Part shown: positions 1-5,720 of the stretch, piece after piece
Position numbering within the stretch: the stretch's first letter is position 1
How the letters are laid out: the number at the start of each line of letters is the position of its first letter
Assembly (NCBI GenBank): GCA_000432995.1
Contig: HF972581.1
Coordinates: 1-7,758 of the forward strand
DNA: 7,758 nt
Direction: 5' to 3'
Origin: Clostridium sp. CAG:1013
GTDB taxonomy: Bacteria; Bacillota; Clostridia; Oscillospirales; Acutalibacteraceae
Program-made: the position numbers and the translations under genes
The notes under the pieces: generated by a model
Told to the model about the DNA's origin: nothing
Databases searched by the model: none
The model's input: the letters and a program-made list of their open reading frames with translations, nothing else

Positions 1-1323
1 GGAAGCGGGAAAACCGCTGTAACCTGCGGACTCCTTGCCGCGCTGGCCAAACGGGAGCTTTCCCCCTGTGCCTTTAAATGCGGCCCGGACTACATTGATC
101 CCATGTTTCACCGGTCGGTGCTGGGAGTGGAAAGCCACAATCTAGACCTGTTCCTCTGCGGGGAGCAGCGGCTCCGGGAACTCTATGAACGCCATGCTTC
201 CGGCCATGGCGCCGCAGTATGCGAAGGGGTCATGGGATTTTACGACGGCGTGGGGGGTAGCACCACCCAGGCAAGCCCGTGGCATTTGGCCAATACCTTG
301 GAACTCCCCGTGCTGCTGGTGGTCCGCCCCAAGGGGGCCAGCTTGACCCTGGCGGCTCAGATCAAGGGACTCTGCGATTTCCGGGAAAACAGCCGAATCC
401 GAGGGATTTTCCTCAACGACTGTTCCCCCATGCTGTTTCGCAGTTTGGCTCCCATGCTGGAACAAGAGACCGGCCTGCCGGTATTGGGGTATCTGCCCCA
501 CATGGAGGAAGCCGCCATTGAAAGCCGTCATCTGGGATTGTATACCGCTGGGGAGATCCAAGGTCTGCGGCAGCGGGTGGACGTCCTGGCTCAGAAGCTG
601 GAAGAGACTGCTGACCTGGATCTGCTGTTGAAACTGTTTGGGGGCAGGGAACGGAAATACGCCCCAAAGTCTGCCCCGGTAGCTGTGAAAGCAAGGATCG
701 CTGTGGCAAGGGACAAAGCCTTCTGTTTTCTCTATGAGGAGACTCTGGAGGCTTTCCGGGACGCCGGGGCGGAGCTGGTAGAATTCAGCCCACTGGCGGA
801 CAGCGCTCTGCCGGAGGGGATCGGTGGGTTGTACCTACCGGGAGGGTATCCGGAGCTGTACGCCGCCCAGCTTTCCCAAAACCAGGCCATGAGGGATGCT
901 GTGAAGCAGGCAGTCCTAAGGGGTCTTCCCACGGTGGCAGAATGTGGCGGCTTCCTCTATCTGGGACAGAGCCTGGAGGATGGAACGGGTACCCCTTACC
1001 CCATGGTGGGGGTTCTCCCCGGAAACGGGATGAAGGGGGAAAGTCTGGTTCGGTTCGGCTATGCCCATGTGACAGCCAAAGAGGACAGCCTGTTGTTTTC
1101 CAAAGGAGAGAGTGTACCCGTCCATGAATTCCACTACTGGGATTCTACCCAAAACGGAGAGGATTTCCAGGTGGAAAAGCCAGTTTCCGGCAGGAGCTGG
1201 CAAGGAGGATTTGGGACAAAGAGTCTGTACGCCGGGTTCCCTCATTTGTATTTCTGGGGAGAGTCCCGGCTGGGCGAGCGGTTTGTAGAGGCGGCCGCTG
1301 GATATTTGGGGGAGAATGAGTAA
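1..1323 (+). CDS. cbiA: Cobyrinate a,c-diamide synthase CbiA (5' end missing)
   Basis: This enzyme uses ATP and glutamine to amidate the a and c carboxylates of cobyrinate in the cytoplasm. The frame is open from the first base, so the start lies outside; about a dozen residues are probably missing because the visible protein begins inside the P-loop (GSGKT, visible residues 1-5). Visible length is 440 residues. The N-terminal ATPase/synthetase domain has KCGPDYIDPMFH (26-37) and CEGVMGFYDG (74-83). The class I glutamine amidotransferase domain starts near residue 229, with LYLPGGYPEL and the nucleophile cysteine in AECGG (Cys315, codon 943-945). VHEFHYW follows, and PHLYF near the C-terminus supplies the expected catalytic histidine. 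All key motifs present are intact. The first internal ATG (103) is not the start, since homology continues upstream of it. CobB of the aerobic route is a homologue, but the CbiB/CobT-type neighbours and Clostridia-like sequence favour CbiA. Confidence 0.95.
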   Translation, partial: GSGKTAVTCGLLAALAKRELSPCAFKCGPDYIDPMFHRSVLGVESHNLDLFLCGEQRLRELYERHASGHGAAVCEGVMGFYDGVGGSTTQASPWHLANTLELPVLLVVRPKGASLTLAAQIKGLCDFRENSRIRGIFLNDCSPMLFRSLAPMLEQETGLPVLGYLPHMEEAAIESRHLGLYTAGEIQGLRQRVDVLAQKLEETADLDLLLKLFGGRERKYAPKSAPVAVKARIAVARDKAFCFLYEETLEAFRDAGAELVEFSPLADSALPEGIGGLYLPGGYPELYAAQLSQNQAMRDAVKQAVLRGLPTVAECGGFLYLGQSLEDGTGTPYPMVGVLPGNGMKGESLVRFGYAHVTAKEDSLLFSKGESVPVHEFHYWDSTQNGEDFQVEKPVSGRSWQGGFGTKSLYAGFPHLYFWGESRLGERFVEAAAGYLGENE

Positions 1324-1326
1324 GAA

Positions 1327-1347
1327 CTCCTGCTTGTCTTGCGGGAG
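1327..1347 (+). other. Intercistronic hairpin between cbiA and cobT
   Basis: In the 41-base gap, CTCCTGC (1327-1333) can pair with GCGGGAG (1341-1347) across a 7-base loop, giving a 7-bp stem with one G-U pair. No U-run follows; the next bases are the purine-rich ribosome binding site of cobT (about 1354-1360). It is therefore unlikely to be an intrinsic terminator and could be an RNA-processing, stability or attenuation element. The pairing is seen directly; the function is not shown and the stem may be accidental. Confidence 0.35.
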
Positions 1348-1364
1348 AGAAAGAAGGGAGTACC

Positions 1365-2444
1365 ATGGAACAGTATGAACAGCAGCTGTGCCGCCTGCTG
1401 GAAACCGTCACAGGACCGGATGAATCAGCCCGGCAGGCGGCACACCGCAAATGGAACGACTGCGCCAAGCCCCTGGGGAGCTTAGGTCTTTTGGAGACTG
1501 CCATCGAGCAGATCGCCGCCCTTACCGGCAGCTCAGAGATCACCTTGTTTCCCCGGTCGGTGTTGGTGTTGTGTGCCGATAACGGTGTGGTAGCCCAGGG
1601 CGTGACCCAGTCGGCCAGTAACGTTACCGCCATCGTGGCGGAGAACCTGGCACAGAAGCGCACAGCAGTGTGCCGGATGGCGCAAGTCGCCAACTGTCAG
1701 GTGGTGCCGGTAGACATGGGCATACTGGATTTTTCCCCCATGGAGGGAGTGCTGGACCGGAGGATCGGCAACGCCACTGGGGATATCTCCCAAGGTCCCG
1801 CCATGACCCGGGAACAGGCGGCGAAAGCCGTGGTGACAGGGATTCAGCTGGTGCGGGAACAGAAGGAGCAAGGCGTGCGGTTGCTGGCAACAGGGGAAAT
1901 GGGCATTGGCAACACCACCACCTCCAGCGCGGTGGCCTGTGCTCTCCTGTCCAGGTGCGCTGCCGAGATGACCGGTCGGGGCGCGGGGCTGTCACAAGAA
2001 GGACTGCGGCGGAAAATCCAGGTGGTGGAACAGTCCCTTTCCAAGAACCGGCCTGATCCCAAGGATCCCCTGGACGTGCTCTCCAAAGTAGGTGGTTTTG
2101 ACATTGCCGGGCTGTGCGGTGTGTTCCTGGGGGGCGCTATTTATGGCGTGCCGGTTCTGGTGGACGGGTTTATCAGTTCCATCGCTGCCCTGTGCGCTGT
2201 GCGAATGTGTCCCAAGGCGGAGAAGACAGTGCTGGCCAGCCACGTGTCTGCGGAGCCTGCGGGCCAGATGGTGCTGGACGCTTTGGACAGGCAGCCACTG
2301 ATTACAGCTGGGATGCGTTTGGGAGAGGGCACCGGCGCGGTGGCTGCCATACCCCTGCTGGATATGGCCTGCGCCGTGTATCAGGAGAGTTACACCTTTG
2401 AGCAGGGCGGCATTGAACCCTATGTGCCTCTGGGAGATTCCTGA
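1365..2444 (+). CDS. cobT: Nicotinate-nucleotide:dimethylbenzimidazole phosphoribosyltransferase CobT
   Basis: CobT transfers phosphoribose from nicotinate mononucleotide to a lower-ligand base such as 5,6-dimethylbenzimidazole, giving the alpha-ribazole phosphate that CobS later attaches. The 359-residue length matches the family. Visible motifs in order are KPLGSLG (35-41), ADNGVV (71-76), TGEMGIGNTT (176-185), GGFDIAGLCG (243-252), VDGFISSIAAL (267-277), SHVSAEP (292-298) and LGEGTGA (319-325). Glu321 in the last motif corresponds to the catalytic glutamate known as Glu317 in the Salmonella enzyme. The ATG at 1365 is chosen because of the AAGGGAG ribosome binding site at 1354-1360 and the normal N-terminal length. 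Its stop overlaps the cobU start by one base (TGATG), suggesting coupled translation. The sequence does not reveal which base it uses; no bza or bluB gene lies in the window. Confidence 0.96.
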   Translation: MEQYEQQLCRLLETVTGPDESARQAAHRKWNDCAKPLGSLGLLETAIEQIAALTGSSEITLFPRSVLVLCADNGVVAQGVTQSASNVTAIVAENLAQKRTAVCRMAQVANCQVVPVDMGILDFSPMEGVLDRRIGNATGDISQGPAMTREQAAKAVVTGIQLVREQKEQGVRLLATGEMGIGNTTTSSAVACALLSRCAAEMTGRGAGLSQEGLRRKIQVVEQSLSKNRPDPKDPLDVLSKVGGFDIAGLCGVFLGGAIYGVPVLVDGFISSIAALCAVRMCPKAEKTVLASHVSAEPAGQMVLDALDRQPLITAGMRLGEGTGAVAAIPLLDMACAVYQESYTFEQGGIEPYVPLGDS

Positions 2445-2971
2445 TGGTTACGCTGGTGATCGGAGGCGCAGCCTCAGGAAAGAGCGAATTCGCGGAAGGG
2501 CTGGTGCTGATCGCCGGCCCGCTGCCCCGGTATTACATCGCCACCATGCAGCCTTTTGACCAGGAGTGCCGGGAACGCATCCGCCGCCACCGGGACATGC
2601 GGGCGGAAAAGCAGTTTGAAACGGTGGAACGCTATGTGGACTTGGAACAGGTGAGTCTGCCCCAAAAGGGAGCGGTGCTGCTGGAATGTGTGAGTAACCT
2701 GGTGGCGAATGAGCTGTACAGTCCGGAAGGAGCAGGAGAGGACTGTGTGGAATCCATCCGGCGGGGAATCCAGCGTCTGCGGAATCAATGCCGTGAACTG
2801 GTCATCGTGTCCAACGAGGTGTTCAGCGGGGGAAGCCGCTATGAAGGGGACACAGAACGGTATCTGCGAGTGTTGGCTCAGGTGAATCGGATGCTGGCCC
2901 GGGAAGCGGACACTGTGTACGAAGTGGTATGCGGCATTCCTGTGTGTCATAAAGGGGAGGGGAAAGTATGA
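2444..2971 (+). CDS. cobU: Adenosylcobinamide kinase / adenosylcobinamide-phosphate guanylyltransferase CobU
   Basis: CobU phosphorylates adenosylcobinamide and transfers GMP to its phosphate, producing the AdoCbi-GDP used by CobS. The 175-residue protein has a good Walker A loop, GGAASGKS (7-14). It then has IATMQPFDQE (32-41) and RIRRHRDMR (45-53), where His49 aligns with the histidine guanylylated in Salmonella CobU (His46). A VLLECVSNLVANELY stretch, the SNEV motif (123-126) and VVCGIP near the end follow. The region after SNEV is unusual: the family's NEVG-x-GIVP pattern is replaced by NEVFSGGSRYEG, and the usual FRD-x-x-GR-x-N segment is only partly recognisable. The start at 2444 has GGGAG at 2432-2436 and overlaps the cobT stop by one base. 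The kinase and nucleotidyltransfer residues are present, so activity is likely. A second, shorter CobU-like gene at 3744 carries the more typical C-terminal signature. Confidence 0.9.
   Translation: MVTLVIGGAASGKSEFAEGLVLIAGPLPRYYIATMQPFDQECRERIRRHRDMRAEKQFETVERYVDLEQVSLPQKGAVLLECVSNLVANELYSPEGAGEDCVESIRRGIQRLRNQCRELVIVSNEVFSGGSRYEGDTERYLRVLAQVNRMLAREADTVYEVVCGIPVCHKGEGKV
2953..2962 (+). promoter_or_regulatory. Ribosome binding site of cobS
   Basis: A strong purine block, AGGGGAGGGG, lies inside the end of cobU. Two adjacent ATG codons follow at 2968 and 2971. The GGAGG core (2956-2960) is 7 bases from the first and 10 from the second, favouring 2968 and a 4-base ATGA overlap with cobU. Confidence 0.7.
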
Positions 2972-3756
2972 TGAATCTATTTCAAACCATTGCTGTGGCC
3001 TTTGCCATGTTTTCTGCCATCCCCTGTCCTCAGCCGGTGTGGACGGAAAAAAACATGCGGTACTCTCTGTGCGCCTTCCCTTTGATCGGAGCGGTGTGCG
3101 GCCTGCTTTGGTGGGGATGGACAGCGCTGATGGCCTATGTGGAAGGATCTACGCTACTGTTGGCGGGGGGGCTGTGTGCCATTCCCGTGCTGGTGACCGG
3201 GGGCATCCATTTGGACGGTTACGCCGATACCAGTGACGCTCTGGGAAGCTATGGTTCCCCAGAAAAAAAGCGGGAGATCTTGAAAGACCCCCGGTGTGGC
3301 GCCTTCGCCGTAATCCGGGTGTGCGTCTGGTTCGTGCTGTATTTCGCCCTTTGCGGATCCATTCGTTGGGACTCTCGGGCACTGTGGTGCATGGGACTGG
3401 CCTTCGTGCTGGAGCGCTGTCTTTCCGGGTTCGCCAATGCCGCTTTTCCCCTTGCGAAAAATACCGGGTTGGCTCACACTTTCGCCGCGGCCGCGGATAA
3501 AAAGAGAGTGCGGAGTGTGTTGGCGGCAGCTTCCCTGGTGCTGGCGATTGCCATGGTTTTGGTGGGCGGCTTGGCCGGCGCCGCTATGGTGGCTGCCGCG
3601 GGCTGGATTTTGTGGAGATATTATCGGATAGCGCTGAAACAGTTCGGCGGGATCACCGGGGATCTGGCCGGATGGTTTTTGCAGCGGGCGGAGCTTTGGA
3701 TGCTGGGAGCTCTGGCCGCCACTCAGCTGTTGGAGGGAATGAAATGGTTTTTGTAA
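2968..3756 (+). CDS. cobS: Adenosylcobinamide-GDP ribazoletransferase (cobalamin synthase) CobS
   Basis: CobS is the membrane enzyme that joins AdoCbi-GDP from CobU with alpha-ribazole (phosphate) from CobT, completing the cobalamin skeleton. The 262-residue protein is strongly hydrophobic, with likely membrane segments around 33-58, 62-79, 113-130 and 183-212. The signature GGIHLDGYADTSDAL (78-92) contains the conserved acidic residues. It is followed by SPEKKREILKDPRCGAFAV (97-115) and a conserved GGITGDLAGW segment (227-236). The N-terminal FAMFSAIPCP is also typical. Length is normal (about 250-260). It overlaps cobU by 4 bases and its last 13 bases overlap the start of the next gene, so membrane insertion and translation are probably coupled to the flanking CobU-type proteins. 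No altered key residue was seen. Confidence 0.95.
   Translation: MMNLFQTIAVAFAMFSAIPCPQPVWTEKNMRYSLCAFPLIGAVCGLLWWGWTALMAYVEGSTLLLAGGLCAIPVLVTGGIHLDGYADTSDALGSYGSPEKKREILKDPRCGAFAVIRVCVWFVLYFALCGSIRWDSRALWCMGLAFVLERCLSGFANAAFPLAKNTGLAHTFAAAADKKRVRSVLAAASLVLAIAMVLVGGLAGAAMVAAAGWILWRYYRIALKQFGGITGDLAGWFLQRAELWMLGALAATQLLEGMKWFL
3732..3737 (+). promoter_or_regulatory. Ribosome binding site of the small cobU-like gene
   Basis: GGAGGG lies within the last codons of cobS, 6 bases before the ATG at 3744. It supports 3744 rather than the in-frame upstream ATG at 3612, whose extra 44 residues would be an out-of-frame reading of cobS with no family resemblance. Confidence 0.75.
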
Positions 3757-4082
3757 CAGGTCCCCTTTACAGTGGGAAAAAGATCTTTGTCAAGGAATGG
3801 ATGGGTTGGGACCAGGAGGCTCTGTCTCAAAACGCCGTATGGGATGTGCAGGATCTTGCCGCGGACTGTGAGGATCTGGATCAGCTGGCGGAGGAGCTTT
3901 CCGAAAAACAGGTGGTGATCGCTGTGGAAGTGGGAGGCGGCGTTGTGCCCGTTTCCGCCCAGGAGCGAAAGGCTCGGGAAGCCGCCGGGCGTTTGGCCTG
4001 CCTGCTGGCGAAAAGGGCGGACGTGGTTATCCGGGTGTTCTGCGGAATCCCGACAGTTTTGAAAGGGGAGGTTACACTGTGA
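3744..4082 (+). CDS. Short CobU-like protein, degenerate P-loop, lacking the central guanylylation region
   Basis: This 112-residue protein is recognisably related to CobU but about 60 residues shorter. Its N-terminus, VFVTGPLYSGKK (2-13), looks like a CobU P-loop in which the Ser/Thr after GK is Lys13, which should weaken Mg-nucleotide binding. The middle (about 20-55) is acidic, with no IAT-x4-D-x-E or HR-x-x-R motif, so the guanylylated histidine is absent. The C-terminal half matches the classical CobU ending: EVGGGVVP (62-69), REAAGRL (78-84), LAKRADVV (88-95) and CGIPTVLKG (100-108). The start follows GGAGGG at 3732-3737 and overlaps the end of cobS by 13 bases; the stop overlaps cobC by 4 bases (GTGA). 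Automatic annotation might call it CobU, but the missing residues argue against full bifunctional activity. A partner or regulator of CobU or CobS is possible but unproven. There is no sign that it is a decayed pseudogene: the frame, ribosome binding site and overlaps are intact. Confidence 0.8.
   Translation: MVFVTGPLYSGKKIFVKEWMGWDQEALSQNAVWDVQDLAADCEDLDQLAEELSEKQVVIAVEVGGGVVPVSAQERKAREAAGRLACLLAKRADVVIRVFCGIPTVLKGEVTL
4062..4071 (+). promoter_or_regulatory. Ribosome binding site selecting the GTG start of cobC
   Basis: AAAGGGGAGG lies 7 bases before GTG at 4079. No ATG is available nearby in the right frame, and the RHG catalytic motif begins six codons after this GTG, so the non-ATG start is well supported. 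Confidence 0.75.
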
Positions 4083-4702
4083 AAGTTTATCTTTTGCGTC
4101 ACGGGCAGACCATCTACAATGCGGAGAAGCGGTATCAGGGCACCCGGGATATCCCTCTTTCCCAAGAGGGGCGGGATCAGCTGATACAGGCGGATTTTTC
4201 TCCCGAGAAGGTGTATGTTTCCCCTTTGATCCGGGCCAGGAGCACAGCGGATATCCTGTTCCCAAAGGCTGAGCAGATCGTGGTAGAGGATTTCCGGGAA
4301 ATGTGCTTCGGTATTTTTCAAGGGCGCAACTATATCGAAATGGAGCACGACCCTGAGTACATCGCCTGGGTGGGCGCCTACTGTGAAGGGCGTTGTCCTG
4401 GTGGAGAGCAGAAAGCGGAGTTCTGTGACCGTACCTGCAACGCCTTTGTGCCCCTGTTGGAAAGTGCCCTGAAAAACGGGGAAGAGAAGCTGGTCATCAT
4501 GGCTCACGGCGGAACCCAGATGGCCATCATGGAACGGTACGGCCTGCCCCGTCACGACTATTACCATTGGTGCGGCCCCAATGGGGGCGGCTATGTGCTG
4601 GAAGTCAATGAGAACACCTGGCACAGAGATCACACCTTGACGCTGGTGGAAGAGGTACAGTATATCCGGGAAGCAGTTGAGGAAGGCAGGAAGGAAGCAT
4701 GA
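4079..4702 (+). CDS. cobC: Histidine phosphatase, probable alpha-ribazole phosphatase CobC
   Basis: CobC removes the 5'-phosphate from alpha-ribazole phosphate or from adenosylcobalamin phosphate, the closing step of nucleotide-loop assembly. The 207-residue protein belongs to the histidine phosphatase (phosphoglycerate mutase-like) superfamily. LLRHGQTIYN (5-14) holds the phospho-accepting His8. SPLIRARSTA (48-57) supplies an arginine, FREMCFG (72-78) the acidic residue Glu74, and MAHGGT (141-146) the second catalytic histidine, His143. The superfamily is broad, so the cobalamin role rests largely on position between the CobU/CobS genes and cbiB. It starts with GTG in a 4-base overlap with the small cobU-like gene and ends in a 4-base ATGA overlap with cbiB. 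The loop after Glu74 reads GIFQG where many relatives have an acidic residue before the last glycine; this is not expected to be catalytic. Confidence 0.87.
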   Translation: MKVYLLRHGQTIYNAEKRYQGTRDIPLSQEGRDQLIQADFSPEKVYVSPLIRARSTADILFPKAEQIVVEDFREMCFGIFQGRNYIEMEHDPEYIAWVGAYCEGRCPGGEQKAEFCDRTCNAFVPLLESALKNGEEKLVIMAHGGTQMAIMERYGLPRHDYYHWCGPNGGGYVLEVNENTWHRDHTLTLVEEVQYIREAVEEGRKEA

Positions 4703-5679
4703 TTTGGACGGCGGTTTTGTGCGGATTCCTGGTGGACTGCCTTTTGGGCGACCCGGAAAAAATGCCCCATCCGGTAGTGTGGATGGGAAGAGCCATCTCC
4801 CGGCTGGAAAAATGGCTGCGCCGCCGTTTTCCCCAAACCCCTGAGGGAGAGAAGAGGGGCGGCATGGTTTTGGCGGCTGTTTTGCCCCTGGGAACGCTGC
4901 TCATTAGCGGTGGGCTGTGCTGGCTTTTCTGGTGGGTCCACCCCTTGCTGGGGCTGGCGCTTCAGGCGTTTTGGTGTTGGCAGGCGCTGGCTATGCGGTG
5001 CCTTGCCAAGGAGAGTCGGAACGTGTACCGCTGTCTGAAAGACCAGGGGCTGGAAGCGGGACGGAAAGCGGTTTCCCGCATCGTGGGTCGGGATACGGCC
5101 CAGTTATCAGAGCAGGGTGTCATCAAGGCGGCTGTGGAGACCGTGGCGGAGAACTTTTCGGACGGTGTGCTTGCTCCGCTGTTGTACATGCTCATAGGTG
5201 GGGCGCCCCTGGCCCTTACCTATAAGGCCATCAACACCATGGACAGCATGGTGGGGTACAAGAATGAAAAATACCTGTATTTCGGCAGGGCAGCCGCCAA
5301 GCTGGACGATGTGGCCAATTATCTGCCCTCTAGGATCGCGGCGCTGCTGTGGATCCTGACGGCGCCCTTGGCGGGAGGAAACGGGAAAAACGCCTGGAAA
5401 ATCTGGCGTCGGGACCGGAGAAATCACGCCAGCCCCAATTCCGCCCAGACAGAATCCGCCTGCGCCGGTTCCCTGGGAATCCAGCTGGCGGGACCGGCGT
5501 CCTACTTTGGCAAGATGGTGGATAAGCCCACCATCGGAGATCCGGAAAGAGAGGTCCAACGGGAGGATATCCTTCGAGCCAACAGGATGATGATCCTTTC
5601 CAGCGTGGTGGCTCTAGTGATTGGTCTGGCCATCCGCGGGGCGGTGATGCTCCTGCTGGGGCATTATGGGATCTTGTGA
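4699..5679 (+). CDS. cbiB: Adenosylcobinamide-phosphate synthase CbiB
   Basis: CbiB is the membrane protein that condenses adenosylcobyric acid with (R)-1-amino-2-propanol O-2-phosphate, the product of CobD, yielding adenosylcobinamide phosphate. The 326-residue length is normal. The family signature opens the protein: DCLLGDPEKMPHPVVWMG (13-30). ETVAENFSDGVLAPLLY follows from about 147, then the conserved block beginning NTMDSMVGYKNEKYLYFG (179-196), and finally a block starting WRRDRRNHASPNSAQTESA (236-254). Hydrophobic stretches at about 52-80, 155-175, 212-225 and 293-326 fit a multi-pass membrane protein. Purine repeats (AGGAAGG, 4688-4694) precede the ATG at 4699, which overlaps the cobC stop by 4 bases. 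cobD follows directly downstream, matching the biochemical link between the two enzymes. In aerobic-pathway naming this protein is called CobD, which should not be confused with the decarboxylase downstream. Confidence 0.96.
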   Translation: MIWTAVLCGFLVDCLLGDPEKMPHPVVWMGRAISRLEKWLRRRFPQTPEGEKRGGMVLAAVLPLGTLLISGGLCWLFWWVHPLLGLALQAFWCWQALAMRCLAKESRNVYRCLKDQGLEAGRKAVSRIVGRDTAQLSEQGVIKAAVETVAENFSDGVLAPLLYMLIGGAPLALTYKAINTMDSMVGYKNEKYLYFGRAAAKLDDVANYLPSRIAALLWILTAPLAGGNGKNAWKIWRRDRRNHASPNSAQTESACAGSLGIQLAGPASYFGKMVDKPTIGDPEREVQREDILRANRMMILSSVVALVIGLAIRGAVMLLLGHYGIL

Positions 5680-5708
5680 TCCTGACGGTTTCCTATTTCA
5701 TTTGTAAT

Positions 5709-5713
5709 GGAGG
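5709..5713 (+). promoter_or_regulatory. Ribosome binding site selecting the cobD start
   Basis: GGAGG is 7 bases before ATG at 5721. The alternative in-frame GTG at 5676 would overlap the cbiB stop by 4 bases, like other junctions here, but has only weak purine sequence upstream and would add 15 residues before the usual family N-terminus. Confidence 0.75.
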
Positions 5714-5720
5714 CGACACC

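Noticed and set aside
1327..1364. Intrinsic terminator after cbiA
   Set aside because: The stem is short and is followed by purine-rich sequence, not a T-run, and the downstream gene continues the same pathway.
1145..1693. A 182-codon minus-strand open frame across the cbiA-cobT junction
   Set aside because: It is antisense to well-supported coding sequence on both sides and its translation is low-complexity with no recognisable motif.
3612..3743. An upstream in-frame ATG that would lengthen the small cobU-like protein by 44 residues
   Set aside because: The extension reads cobS out of frame, lacks family similarity, and the ATG at 3744 has a well-placed GGAGGG.
3881..4633. A 250-codon open frame on the minus strand opposite the small cobU-like gene and cobC
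   Set aside because: It lies antisense to genes with clear catalytic motifs, has no recognisable family sequence, and long antisense frames are expected in GC-rich coding DNA.
5682..5708. Possible promoter in the cbiB-cobD gap: TGTAAT (5703-5708) resembles a -10 box and CTGACG (5682-5687) weakly resembles a -35 box
   Set aside because: The spacing is only 15 bases, the -35 match is poor, and a transcript starting about 7 bases downstream would lose the cobD ribosome binding site.
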